Positions 22,337 through 31,753 are shown, numbered from the stretch's first letter. The stretch: DNA of 32,321 bases from an uncultured Eubacteriales bacterium (GCA_900317765.1 ONID01000020.1:1-32321); one strand, 5' to 3'. Numbers and translations: made by a program. Notes: a model not told the origin generated them from the sequence alone.

Positions 22337-22424
22337 GTGCAGAATTTAATCCGTCGTTTGTTGCCGAAAAGCATAGTATCCTTCGTCTTTCTGACGGGTT
22401 AAAATGTATTAATTATTTCTGCAC
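22337..22424. repeat. Nested inverted repeats between thiT and its terminator
   Basis: GTGCAGAA (22337-22344) and TTCTGCAC (22417-22424) form perfect outer arms, and AATCCGTC (22348-22355) with GACGGGTT (22393-22400) inner ones. This lies in the 282-base non-coding gap between the RnfA-like gene and thiT. It may be part of the thiT mRNA tail or a small mobile-element remnant. Confidence 0.45.
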
Positions 22425-22437
22425 TTTTCTCCTCGGA

Positions 22438-23106
22438 TTAACCTTCCGTCTTTTCCTCAGAAAGATTGGCGTCGGCTGTTGCCTTGAGCTTTTTTGTAGA
22501 CATTGCATTGACGTCAATCTTGAACGCCTCAAAGACGATTGTACAGAGGATAGCGCTGCCGATTGCAGTGAGGATCAGCTCGGGGAACATATACCCGCCG
22601 TTATACATGAGCGAATAAGTATAGGGAACCAGATCGGGCTGCAGCATCCGCTCGCTGATGAATGCGGGAGCATCGTTCCATTCCAGCGCCTTCCATACCG
22701 TAATGCCTGAGAAAAAGTGGCAGAAAAAGCGAAGTATGCAGGCAATGACAGCGCCGAGAGATGCGGCAACAGCACGGTTTCTGATCTTACGTGTAACACC
22801 GGCGAAGCCGATAACACCAAATGCAACAATGTAGTCAAACGCCGCCACCATAGCGTACGCCTCAATGCCTGTCACATAACTGAAGTTCTTCAGACCCATG
22901 ACCATCTGAATAAGACCGTAGACGACACCGGTCAGTATTCCCCACGGAACGCCGTACATCTGTGCCACAAGCACCAGGGGAACCATGCTGAAGATCGTAA
23001 TGGAACCGCCATAAAGGAACTCGATCTTGAACATACTCAGTACCACTGAAAGTGCTACCATCAATGCGCTGAAAACCAGCTTGAATGTTTTGTTGTTTAC
23101 CTTCAT
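22438..23106 (-). CDS. thiT: Thiamine-specific ECF transporter S component (ThiT)
   Basis: The 222-residue membrane protein has the ThiT family marks: ALSVVLSMFKIEFLYGGSIT near the start, PWGILTGVVYGLIQ, FDYIVAFGVIGFAG, RFFCHFFSG and YSLMYNGGYMFPE. Six helices bind one thiamine molecule at the outer face, and the shared EcfAAT module supplies energy. The TPP riboswitch upstream confirms the thiamine role. AGGAGG is the ribosome site. The tail (about 25 residues) is polar. No EcfA or EcfT gene is in the window; in group II ECF systems these sit elsewhere in the genome, so this is expected. Confidence 0.95.
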   Translation of the reverse strand: MKVNNKTFKLVFSALMVALSVVLSMFKIEFLYGGSITIFSMVPLVLVAQMYGVPWGILTGVVYGLIQMVMGLKNFSYVTGIEAYAMVAAFDYIVAFGVIGFAGVTRKIRNRAVAASLGAVIACILRFFCHFFSGITVWKALEWNDAPAFISERMLQPDLVPYTYSLMYNGGYMFPELILTAIGSAILCTIVFEAFKIDVNAMSTKKLKATADANLSEEKTEG

Positions 23107-23140
23107 GATAAAACAACCTCCTAAAGAAAAATTTCAGAAC

Positions 23141-23190
23141 AAAAAACACTCCCGCCGGCTATATTATGTAAATAAGCCGTGGAAGTGTTT
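23141..23190 (-). terminator. Regulatory terminator in the thiT leader
   Basis: Between the TPP aptamer and the thiT start, minus-strand AACACTTCC-A-CGGCT pairs with AGCCG-GC-GGGAGTGTT and runs into a T tract. It lies in the leader, so it should stop transcription when TPP is bound. The alternative antiterminator pairing is not evident by eye. Confidence 0.88.
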
Positions 23191-23250
23191 GATTCAATAA
23201 GTGACAATTGGGCGATGATGGACAAGGCACAATACAACACAAACTTAAAT

Positions 23251-23343
23251 ACTTCCTACGACGGCATTATCCGTATCAGGTATAAGGGTTCAGCACATTC
23301 ATGTGCTGTCTCAGCCGTATTTTTGCGGCACCCCTGCGGGTTA
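23251..23343 (-). promoter_or_regulatory. TPP riboswitch (thi-box) controlling thiT
   Basis: The minus strand shows the conserved parts of the TPP aptamer in order: CCGCAGGGGTGCC, then GGCTGAGA, a P3a-type hairpin (CAGCACATGAATGTGCTG), ACCCTTATACCTGAT, CGGATAATGCCG and CGTAGGAAGT. Together these are sufficient for a confident call. It is followed by a terminator hairpin, so thiamine pyrophosphate presumably switches transcription of thiT off. The rest of the 381-base gap between thiT and guaB carries its promoter and no gene. Confidence 0.95.
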
Positions 23344-23362
23344 TGTTATTTTGTCTGCCATT

Positions 23363-23391
23363 ATTTTACATCATACACTGGTTATTGTCAA
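23363..23391 (-). promoter_or_regulatory. Promoter of the riboswitch-thiT transcript
   Basis: Minus-strand TTGACA, 17 bases, TAAAAT. Its start site would lie about 15 bases upstream of the aptamer. Confidence 0.85.
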
Positions 23392-23488
23392 TAGAGATTT
23401 AGTAAAAAAATATAAATATATGTAATAATCTGATTAAAAATTACGTTTTGGAATATTATCTAAGTAATACAATCAATTTTTACATACT

Positions 23489-24991
<1,503 letters not shown>

Positions 24992-25054
24992 TCACCGGTA
25001 ATTGGCGTGCTGCGTGTCGCAGATACGCTTGTCCGAAAAAGTATTATTTAAAAG

Positions 25055-25083
25055 ATTATACCTCAACAAAGGGGTTTTGTCAA
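25055..25083 (-). promoter_or_regulatory. Promoter of guaB
   Basis: Minus-strand TTGACA, 17 bases, TATAAT, about 85 bases upstream of the guaB start. I see no guanine riboswitch in the leader. Confidence 0.88.
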
Positions 25084-25091
25084 CATATAAT

Positions 25092-27212
25092 TTATTTGCG
25101 TGTCCTAATATCAATATATACAGGTGCGTGATCAGACAGCATCCCATAAAAGTTATGCAATGCATAATTATATGACAGCACTCTCGATTTTTTTAGGTTT
25201 TTTACCAAAATATGATCAATACCGTTCTTTTTATAAGTACCTGCATTCGGTTTATAGCTGAAAGAAGTGTTGTTGCAGATATATCTTCCGCTCGAATTGC
25301 TTGCATATTCGGTGGCTATATCATGACAATCCGAAAACTTGTATTTGCTCATGGTGGAAAATTCCTGCGCAGACGTCTTGCAGTTAAAGTCGCCCAATAC
25401 GAAACAGGAGCAGGAGTACTCCTTGATCAGTTCGTTGGCCTTCTTGCAGATTTCTGTCATCTGATCTATGCGCAACTGTGTGCTTCCCTCCTGCGCGGAT
25501 TCCTTCATCCACCACAAATGTGTGGAAAACACAATAAATTTATAACCTGTCGCTTTTTCCTTGAAATATCCCCATGTATAGGATTTGGTGCCAATGTTGG
25601 AACCGCTTGTATTGGAACCGTAATCAAATACGTGCGAACCGGAGTCAAGCAGTTCAAGGGTATCTGTATTGTAGATCACAGGAGTGTGATTTCTGATTAC
25701 ATAAAAATCCCTTGCTCCGTCGACATACTTGTAAATTCTGCCTCCGTTATTGATTTCCTTGAGCATATAATCAGAGCAGTTTGTACTCGGATAAAGCTCC
25801 TGGAACGCAATCACATCCGGAGTATATGCCAGATATACCTTTGCAATTTGTTTGTATCGCTTCTGATTGGAAGCATCCAGCCCCATTTCCTGCCATGTGT
25901 TGCCCAGCTTGTTATACCAGACGTTACTGGACATGATCCGAAGACTCGAATCACCAAATCTTTGAACAATATTCTCTCCGTAAATGTTCCCTTCTTTTTC
26001 GAATGCCATGGGAATCGGTTTCTCGATTGAAAAATACTCTTTAATCAGATAATCGATGGCATATCGGATGGATAAATCTGAACCGCCCATGATGTGCAGA
26101 TTATCTCCCTGCTGCAATATCTTGTAGTCCATTATATCTCTTGATTTTTCGTAGTATCTTTCGCAGACAGCGAGTCGGGTTTTGCCGATCACTATTTTAT
26201 TTTTCAGAGATTCATTTGCTTTCTCATCGGAACAATCGGTGTCCTTGATCTCCAAATCGGTTCCGAAATTTTTCAAAAAATACTCTTTTAAGTATTTTGC
26301 GTTATCTCTGCTGTCATAATAGGTGCTGTCACAGTAATACACAATACTGTATTTACTGACAGACACGTTTCCGATGGTATCGCTTAAATAATGGCCTACG
26401 TGCACCGTTGAATCGGGAACATTGATAGAGTAGTCACCCTCCGCCGATGTGCCCATGGAAATGTATTCCGTCAGAAAGTAATCCAATGCTGCAATCACTG
26501 ATTCCTGTGAACCGCAGATAATTGATATTCCGTTTTCATTGTCAATGTCTATATAATAATCGTTGTACTTCAGGGACTTGACTTTTTTATCGTTCATAAT
26601 CTTATCAGATGTATGATAGATCTGTTTTGTCTTTTCCTTGAATTCATTCTTAATCGCAGTAACGCTGTAAACCGATCCTTTGTCGGCTACTTTCTTTAAA
26701 CTGCTTTTGATTTCAGCGATTAATTTATTTTTTGTATTCTCCTGAATACTGACGTCATTCTGATTGATTTCCGTATTATCAAAATTATGTTCATTGAATA
26801 CCGATTTGCCTGCCTCGGCGATCTGTATGAGAATTGACGCGCTGTTGGAAGGCTCATATACCTGCGCCAGTCTGACTTCGGCATCTATTTTTTCGCTGAC
26901 TGCCTTGATGTACACTACATTGGGTTCTATCTCATCGTTAATGACAACATTAAAATAATCGTTCATCAGATCAAGAATATATGAATAATCATCTTTCTTG
27001 TTTATATAATTAAATGTTTCATCGGAAATAATCATGCTGCAATTGGGAGTATCATCCGTAATCAGATACATTCTCTCTGTATTCAGAACAACATTTTTTT
27101 CTGATTTATTTTCACCATTATCATCACAAGATACCAGAACTGTCAGTGAAGATATGGCTAAAATCGCAACCAAAGCTATAAATAATTTGTTTTTTAATAC
27201 ATGTAATACCAT
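25092..27212 (-). CDS. Lipoprotein with duplicated N-terminal domain and EEP phosphodiesterase domain
   Basis: A 706-residue exported lipoprotein. The signal peptide ends in the lipobox LVSC (Cys29). Residues 425-706 are an endonuclease/exonuclease/phosphatase domain with all marks: MSSNVW (Asn430), FQELYP (Glu472), FSTHLWW (His565), LGDFN (Asp608, Asn610), GIDHILV (Asp666) and SDHAPV (Asp694, His695). It should hydrolyse a phosphodiester or phosphomonoester outside the cell: DNA, RNA, phospholipid or a sugar phosphate. Residues 40-400 hold two related units, each ending ICGSQESVIAALDYFLTEYI and IMGGSDLSIRYAIDYLIKEY, like the N-terminal domain seen in front of alpha-glucuronidases; that likeness is my inference. 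AAAGGAG is the ribosome site; there is a promoter upstream. Confidence 0.92.
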   Translation of the reverse strand: MVLHVLKNKLFIALVAILAISSLTVLVSCDDNGENKSEKNVVLNTERMYLITDDTPNCSMIISDETFNYINKKDDYSYILDLMNDYFNVVINDEIEPNVVYIKAVSEKIDAEVRLAQVYEPSNSASILIQIAEAGKSVFNEHNFDNTEINQNDVSIQENTKNKLIAEIKSSLKKVADKGSVYSVTAIKNEFKEKTKQIYHTSDKIMNDKKVKSLKYNDYYIDIDNENGISIICGSQESVIAALDYFLTEYISMGTSAEGDYSINVPDSTVHVGHYLSDTIGNVSVSKYSIVYYCDSTYYDSRDNAKYLKEYFLKNFGTDLEIKDTDCSDEKANESLKNKIVIGKTRLAVCERYYEKSRDIMDYKILQQGDNLHIMGGSDLSIRYAIDYLIKEYFSIEKPIPMAFEKEGNIYGENIVQRFGDSSLRIMSSNVWYNKLGNTWQEMGLDASNQKRYKQIAKVYLAYTPDVIAFQELYPSTNCSDYMLKEINNGGRIYKYVDGARDFYVIRNHTPVIYNTDTLELLDSGSHVFDYGSNTSGSNIGTKSYTWGYFKEKATGYKFIVFSTHLWWMKESAQEGSTQLRIDQMTEICKKANELIKEYSCSCFVLGDFNCKTSAQEFSTMSKYKFSDCHDIATEYASNSSGRYICNNTSFSYKPNAGTYKKNGIDHILVKNLKKSRVLSYNYALHNFYGMLSDHAPVYIDIRTRK

Positions 27213-27281
27213 TTTGATTCTCCTTTATTCAATTACTTACCGTTCCACATCACAATAAAAACAAACTGTCAACTTTTTTTA

Positions 27282-27310
27282 ATTATATCAGAGTATAACC
27301 GTTAATTCAA
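27282..27310 (-). promoter_or_regulatory. Promoter of the EEP-lipoprotein gene
   Basis: Minus-strand TTGAAT, 17 bases, TATAAT. It lies after the terminator of the flotillin gene, so the lipoprotein gene is transcribed on its own. Confidence 0.75.
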
Positions 27311-27342
27311 CGTAATTCAGTAAATTTCTTAGTTTTTCATAT

Positions 27343-27406
27343 AAAAATCATCCGCCTGTGTTTTCAACATTTTTTCATAAAAAGTTGAAAACAACAGACG
27401 GATGAT
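27343..27406 (-). terminator. Terminator downstream of the flotillin gene
   Basis: A long stem (ATCATCCG-C/T-CTG...TTTTCAAC with its inverse at 27384-27406) leads on the minus strand into TTTTAT. It starts about 28 bases after the flotillin stop. Confidence 0.85.
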
Positions 27407-27434
27407 AATGTTCGGTTATTGAGTATTATAGCAA

Positions 27435-28826
27435 TTATTTATTTACTGTTTTGTCTGCTGAACCGTCTTCAATATCGGTTCCAAGCATCTTAGGCACTTT
27501 CATGCCAGCCATCTTGAATGTTTCGCTGAGAGGCGGTACCGATTGCATCAGTCCGCTGATGAAATTGGCAGTGGAGGTTTTTCCGCCCTCTTTGGAACCG
27601 CTGTCCCAAACGGTGACCTTGTCGATCTTGATGTCCTTCACGGCTTCTACCTGGGTCTTGACCAGGTTTTCCATCTTGTCGGCAAGAATGAGCTGGACGG
27701 CATCCTCTGAATTTCCGCCGGCTGCGGCAACGATCTGTGCAAAACCGGCTGCCTGCTTGGTCAGAATTTCCTGCATACCTCTTGCCTGCGCTTCCATCTT
27801 GGCATAGATGGCATCCGCTTCACCCTTTGCCTTGCGACGGATCATCTCAGCCTCGGCTTCGGCTTCTATCTCCATTCTCTGCTTCTCGATTTCAGCCTTG
27901 ACAATGACGTCGGCCCTCTGGGTAGCCAATTCTCTGGCGGCACGGGATTCTTCTGCCTGCTTTTCTGCAACGTAGGATTCTTCAAGTGCCTTTGCTTTAG
28001 CGACATTCTCTGCTGCCATAGCCCTTCTGGCTGCTTCGGCTTCGCGTTCGCGGCGGGTGGCGTCAGACTGTGCGATGGCTGCCTTGGCTTCGTTTTCACC
28101 GTTGATGGCGGAAGCGTTTGCGCTGGATACGTTGATTCTCTCGTCCTTCTGGGCGTTGGCCTGACCGATAGAACCGTCGCGGTTCTTCTGGGCAACGCTG
28201 ATCTTCGCGTCGTTGATGGCGCGTGCAGCGGCTTCCTTACCGAGGGCTTCAATGTAGCCCGATTCGTCGGTAATGTCGGTGACATTGACGTTGATCAGGC
28301 GAAGACCTATCTTCTTCAGTTCGCTCTCAACGTTATGGCTGACCGCTTCAAGGAACTTGTCGCGGTCGGTGTTGATTTCCTCAATCTCCATGGTTGCAAT
28401 GACCAGACGAAGCTGACCGAAGATAATATCCTTGGCAAGCTCCTGAATCTCACTCAGACGCAGACCGAGCAGACGTTCAGCTGCATTCTGCATAATACCC
28501 GGTTCGGTGGAGATACCTACCGTAAATCTGGAAGGTACGTCGATACGGATATTCTGGCGTGAGAGTGCGTTGGTGAGGTCGACGTTGATGGAAATGGGCG
28601 TAAGATCAAGATACTGGTAATCCTGAATGACCGGCCATACGAATGCCGCACCGCCGTGAATACACTTGGACGACATGCTTTCGCCGTTTTTGTCGTTGCC
28701 GACTTTACCGTAGATAACCATGATCTTATCCGACGGACATTTGCGGTATCTCGACAGAACTACAGCAAACATACTGAAAATGAGCAGCGCAATGACTGCA
28801 AGTGTGATCAATACTTCTGATGGCAT
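27435..28826 (-). CDS. Flotillin-like SPFH protein
   Basis: A 463-residue protein of the flotillin family. Residues 5-27 are a membrane-inserted hydrophobic N-terminus. The SPFH domain follows, starting CPSDKIMVIYG and containing PVIQDYQYLDLTPI and INVNVTDIT. Residues 200-350 are the flotillin coiled coil, with many Ala/Glu repeats (AEAEAEMIRRKAKGEADAIY and similar). The C-terminus is Met/Pro-rich. Flotillins oligomerise at the inner membrane face and organise fluid microdomains; in Bacillus YuaG/FloT works with the NfeD protein YuaF. Here an NfeD-like gene lies about 2 kb upstream on the same strand. Length is close to YuaG. AAGGGAG is the ribosome site. Confidence 0.95.
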   Translation of the reverse strand: MPSEVLITLAVIALLIFSMFAVVLSRYRKCPSDKIMVIYGKVGNDKNGESMSSKCIHGGAAFVWPVIQDYQYLDLTPISINVDLTNALSRQNIRIDVPSRFTVGISTEPGIMQNAAERLLGLRLSEIQELAKDIIFGQLRLVIATMEIEEINTDRDKFLEAVSHNVESELKKIGLRLINVNVTDITDESGYIEALGKEAAARAINDAKISVAQKNRDGSIGQANAQKDERINVSSANASAINGENEAKAAIAQSDATRREREAEAARRAMAAENVAKAKALEESYVAEKQAEESRAARELATQRADVIVKAEIEKQRMEIEAEAEAEMIRRKAKGEADAIYAKMEAQARGMQEILTKQAAGFAQIVAAAGGNSEDAVQLILADKMENLVKTQVEAVKDIKIDKVTVWDSGSKEGGKTSTANFISGLMQSVPPLSETFKMAGMKVPKMLGTDIEDGSADKTVNK

Positions 28827-28860
28827 ATTTATTGCTCCCTTTTTAAGATATTTTTATAAA

Positions 28861-28879
28861 ATAAAGCACGATGCTTTAT
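28861..28879. promoter_or_regulatory. Palindrome in the flotillin leader
   Basis: ATAAAGCA-CGA-TGCTTTAT is a perfect 8-bp inverted repeat about 35 bases before the flotillin ATG, next to a TATTAT -10-like box. It could be a 5' stem-loop of the mRNA or an operator. The -35 is not clear. Confidence 0.4.
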
Positions 28880-28966
28880 AATATACCAAAACATTAGTTG
28901 AAAACAGTAATAAAAATTCCGCATTGAAATTTTTAGCATTAAAATTACAATCTGTATAATTGATTA

Positions 28967-29938
28967 TCATTTGCTCGCAAAGCAATCCAATCCGTTTTCC
29001 GCACAGTATTTTTCCGCGTAGGAACCTTCCCTGACGAAGATAGCCGCACTGCAATCAGTGAATGCGTCCGCGCCTATGTAGGTGACACTTTCAGGAATGA
29101 CCAGCTTTTGGAACGATCTACAGCCATAGAAGGCATTGCCTCCGATTTCGGTCACGGTCGATGGAATATTGAAGTCCTTCAGCGAGCTGCAACCCATAAA
29201 TGCCATATCGCCAACAGCCGTAATACCGTTTTTTAGCGATACACTTTCCAGAGCGGTATTGCCCGCGAATGCGCCTGAAATACACTTGATGTCGTTGGAA
29301 ACACCGACATTTTTTTTGTCTCCGTTGTAAGCAATCAGTATTCCGTCGCCCACTGTGACAAATCTGTTCTTGGCAAGTGCGTTGAGCCAAGCCGTATCAC
29401 TGAAAGCCCGTCCGCCCACCTTCTGAATGCTCTGCGGTATCGAAATCTCTGCTAATGAACTACAGCCGTAGAAGGCTCCGCGACCCACCGAATGAAGCTG
29501 GTCCGGCAATGCTACCGACTCAAGCGCTGTACATTCCGTAAAGGCATATTCGCCTATGTCGCTCATACTGACATTGAATGTAATACTTTTCAGATTTTTA
29601 CATTTACCGAATGCGTTGCTTCCGATATACTTCATATTTTTGCCGAATGTGACCGACTTGATCCGATGATCCTCTGAAAAGACCGACTCGGCTATTCCAC
29701 TGACCGGAACACCGTAAATTGAATCAGGTATCTTGATATCAGATTGTGAAGCAATGTGCTTGGTGATGATAATATACTCGCCATCGCTGCCGCTGACGGT
29801 ATCATATTCATAATACATATTGCTCAGGTCAAACGGATCGGCTAAGCCGGACGTGCAACCGGCAATGACTCCGATTGCCATCAGCGCTATTACCGTTACA
29901 ACGGCCTTTAACAGCATGGATTTTGTGATGTGCTTCAC
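28967..29938 (-). CDS. Leucine-rich-repeat (BspA-type) surface lipoprotein
   Basis: A 323-residue lipoprotein. The signal peptide ends in the lipobox VIAGC (Cys28). From about residue 60 it has BspA/LRR_5 repeats of about 23 residues: FGKCKNLKSITF, FTECTALESVAL, FYGCSSLAEISI, FAGNTALESVSL, FMGCSSLKDFNI and FYGCRSFQKLVI, each followed by a turn such as VTEIGGNAF. These proteins are extracellular and often bind host or substrate surfaces. A middle segment (about 185-210) interrupts the repeats. The start is GTG at 29938 with GGAGG eight bases before. It has its own promoter and ends 140 bases before the flotillin gene. Confidence 0.93.
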   Translation of the reverse strand: MKHITKSMLLKAVVTVIALMAIGVIAGCTSGLADPFDLSNMYYEYDTVSGSDGEYIIITKHIASQSDIKIPDSIYGVPVSGIAESVFSEDHRIKSVTFGKNMKYIGSNAFGKCKNLKSITFNVSMSDIGEYAFTECTALESVALPDQLHSVGRGAFYGCSSLAEISIPQSIQKVGGRAFSDTAWLNALAKNRFVTVGDGILIAYNGDKKNVGVSNDIKCISGAFAGNTALESVSLKNGITAVGDMAFMGCSSLKDFNIPSTVTEIGGNAFYGCRSFQKLVIPESVTYIGADAFTDCSAAIFVREGSYAEKYCAENGLDCFASK

Positions 29939-29978
29939 AGTACATTCCTCCGATTTTTTCGAAAATTAATTAAAAATA

Positions 29979-30007
29979 ATTATATCATATCGTTTGGAAT
30001 ATGGCAA
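29979..30007 (-). promoter_or_regulatory. Promoter of the LRR lipoprotein gene
   Basis: Minus-strand TTGCCA, 17 bases, TATAAT, about 40 bases upstream of the GTG start. It is placed just behind the end of the small zinc-ribbon gene. Confidence 0.75.
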
Positions 30008-30030
30008 TATGTACGGTGAAAATTACACAA

Positions 30031-30261
30031 TTATCTTTTTCTGTCGCTTCTTTTCAGCAGCTTTTCGGGGTTATCGACATAGCTGTGCACCACGCTGCCG
30101 CAGTTCCGGCAGATAATATGATGCAAATTCTGACCTGCCGCCAACATACTTCCCTCTCTGATTACGACGCCGTATCCCCCCTGATAGCCATAGACAAACT
30201 CTGTGCCGCCGCAGAAGGGACATTGCTTGATCTGAACGGGATGAAATGGATTCTGCATCAT
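30031..30261 (-). CDS. Small Lar-type zinc-ribbon protein
   Basis: A 76-residue protein with Cys14-x2-Cys17 (QCPFCGGTEF) and Cys51-x2-Cys54 (IICRNCGSVV), the spacing of Lar-like or Com-like zinc ribbons. The rest is Gly/Tyr-rich with a basic tail (KLLKRSDRKR). It probably binds nucleic acid or another protein; the family includes restriction alleviation proteins, but that role is not supported here. Its ATG overlaps the stop of the glycine-zipper gene upstream (ATGATG containing TGA), so the two are translationally coupled. No signal peptide or membrane segment. Confidence 0.8.
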   Translation of the reverse strand: MMQNPFHPVQIKQCPFCGGTEFVYGYQGGYGVVIREGSMLAAGQNLHHIICRNCGSVVHSYVDNPEKLLKRSDRKR

Positions 30262-30581
30262 TCCTCACCGCTTTCTGAATTCTTCTCCTGATGCTCTGAT
30301 TTTGTCCCGGTCTTTTCTTCTGTTTCTTCCTTCGGTTCCTCTGTGGCATTGGAGGTGTTCTTTTTGTTCTTGGATGAATCATAGATTGCGCCGAAGCACA
30401 CGCCAAGGGACAGACCAATGCACATGCCCAGCGCCATATTGTGAAACAAAAGCTGACCGAACGACATACCTAATGCAACGCCGAAGCACATTCCAAGGGC
30501 AAGACCGGATTGGCTTTCGTCCTGTTTTGCTTCCTTGTTTTCTTCTTCGTTCTGATCCTTGATTTTCTTTCCATCAGCCAT
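30258..30581 (-). CDS. Glycine-zipper membrane protein
   Basis: A 107-residue protein. The middle has two hydrophobic helices with a Gly every four residues: GLALGMCFGVALGMSFGQLL and MALGMCIGLSLGVCFGAIYD. Both ends are strongly charged (EEENKEAKQDESQ; EEPKEETEEKTG). Glycine zippers pack closely and can form oligomers or channels. I chose the ATG at 30581 because AAAGAAGA lies upstream; a Met six codons earlier has no ribosome site. The stop overlaps the start of the next gene. The two helices are near-copies of each other, so the gene may have arisen by internal duplication. Confidence 0.8.
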   Translation of the reverse strand: MADGKKIKDQNEEENKEAKQDESQSGLALGMCFGVALGMSFGQLLFHNMALGMCIGLSLGVCFGAIYDSSKNKKNTSNATEEPKEETEEKTGTKSEHQEKNSESGEE

Positions 30582-30687
30582 GGTACATTCTTCTTTCATG
30601 ATTACTATTCAAGCGCAAAGCGCTTCCGACATTATTCATTTTTCAGTTTTAAGTCTTCAGTTTTCAGTTAGCGAACGAATGTGAGCG

Positions 30688-31302
30688 CTATTTAACGGGT
30701 CTTACTTTAAATACATTTCCTACCGCCATTCCGACCACTTCCACAGTCTCGCCGTATTTCAGAGGACGGTCGCTGTCGGTCATAGCTTCCGCTTCGGTCA
30801 GTCTTCCCTGAATGATGACATTCACCTTGCCGGTGCCGCTCATATCCGGCGGAATGGTTATGTAGACCTCGCCCACCTTGCCGATCGCGCTGTCCATTTG
30901 CAATGTGCCGTTCTCATTGAGCGAAGCAGCCCATTTGAAAAACCACGCCACCAGCAGCAGTGCAAGCGTTCCGGCAATAAAGGCAGTAATGATCGCGGCA
31001 GCTGCACTTCCGCTGATCGACAGTGCCGAAAGACCAGCCCAACCGCCGACTGCGAAGAATGCGACCATTCCTCGCACCGTGAAGATACGAAGCCCTGAGT
31101 CGCCGAAACTTCCGTCGGGAGCGTCGGGCGAATCGTTGCCGAATACACCGTCTATGCCGTTGTCGTCAACCATATCCACATCGGAATGTCCTGCCATTCC
31201 AATGAAGATCATGACGGTCTGTAAAATCATGATCACCGTCGCAGGCACAGCCACACATAACAAAGCACCCCTCATCGGATCGCTCATAAACCAATCTTTC
31301 AT
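30688..31302 (-). CDS. NfeD/YuaF-like membrane protein
   Basis: A 204-residue protein. One hydrophobic segment lies near residues 10-37, then a polar loop rich in Asp, Gly and Ser, two more helices at about 72-115 and a soluble C-terminal domain at about 135-204. That domain (IGKVGEVYITIPPDMSGTGK, GETVEVVGMAVGNVFKVRPV) has the five-strand OB-fold pattern of NfeD proteins. NfeD proteins pair with SPFH/flotillin proteins in membrane microdomains, and a flotillin gene is downstream here. I chose the ATG at 31302 with GAGGTG eight bases upstream; a GTG at 31305 is equally possible. The 100 bases before the next gene downstream carry no clear gene. Confidence 0.85.
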   Translation of the reverse strand: MKDWFMSDPMRGALLCVAVPATVIMILQTVMIFIGMAGHSDVDMVDDNGIDGVFGNDSPDAPDGSFGDSGLRIFTVRGMVAFFAVGGWAGLSALSISGSAAAAIITAFIAGTLALLLVAWFFKWAASLNENGTLQMDSAIGKVGEVYITIPPDMSGTGKVNVIIQGRLTEAEAMTDSDRPLKYGETVEVVGMAVGNVFKVRPVK

Positions 31303-31337
31303 CACATATTCACCTCTTTTTTACTAATGAATCATCA

Positions 31338-31541
31338 TCAAATGCGTTTTGGAATGACTGCACGACCAATCATCTTGTCAAATTCCTTGTCCTCTATGTA
31401 GAGGGAAACCTCGTGACATTTCGGACAAACGGCTGTCTTGATGGGATAACTCCTTATTTCGCGGTCGTTGAGCTTGAATCCGGCCCCGATAATATGTCCT
31501 GCTTCAATCATTTCGGTGCCGCAGCGTATGCATTTTCTCAT
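31338..31541 (-). CDS. Small zinc-ribbon protein
   Basis: A 67-residue protein with Cys4-x2-Cys7 (RKCIRCGTEM) and Cys39-x2-Cys42 (AVCPKCHEVS), one zinc-binding ribbon. The tail is basic (GRAVIPKRI). No membrane segment. The role is unknown; in this cluster it may be a soluble partner of the membrane proteins. AAAGGA lies about 10 bases before the ATG. Forty-two-base tandem repeats begin just upstream of its start. Confidence 0.8.
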   Translation of the reverse strand: MRKCIRCGTEMIEAGHIIGAGFKLNDREIRSYPIKTAVCPKCHEVSLYIEDKEFDKMIGRAVIPKRI

Positions 31542-31577
31542 GTTGTTTTCTGTCCTTTCTATATATATAAAGTTTAT

Positions 31578-31688
31578 CTATTCCTTTTTTGATACTCTCT
31601 TCCCGGACATTCCTTTGCCCTATCCCTTTTTTGATACTCTCTTCCCGGACATTCCTTTGCCCTATCCCTTTTTTGATGCTCTCTTCGC
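31578..31688. repeat. Tandem repeat of 42 bases, about 2.7 copies
   Basis: Units starting with CTATCCCTTTTTTGATACTC and continuing through CCCGGACATTCCTTTGCC repeat exactly at 42-base spacing (marks at 31591, 31633 and 31675). The first copy differs by one base and the third stops after GATGCTCTCTTCG. The unit length is 14 codons, and on the minus strand it encodes a repeated EESIKKGIGQRNVR. I do not think it is translated. It sits in the leader of the zinc-ribbon gene and contains a repeated AAAGGAATG, a ribosome-site-like pattern. Confidence 0.9.
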
Positions 31689-31753
31689 AATTCAATCCTA
31701 TTTCCTTGTCCCCTTGCTGACGCTCTTTTCACAATCATATCATCTTTCAGCAA

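Noticed and set aside
25212-26030. Plus-strand frame of 272 codons
   Set aside because: Antisense shadow inside the EEP domain; the catalytic motifs on the minus strand are intact.
31578-31688. CRISPR array
   Set aside because: The 42-base units are directly adjacent without variable spacers, and no cas gene is present.
31504-31695. Short minus-strand reading frame with repeated EESIKKGIGQRNVR
   Set aside because: It overlaps the start of the zinc-ribbon gene, its only start is a TTG with a ribosome site that is too close, and it consists of the tandem repeat alone.
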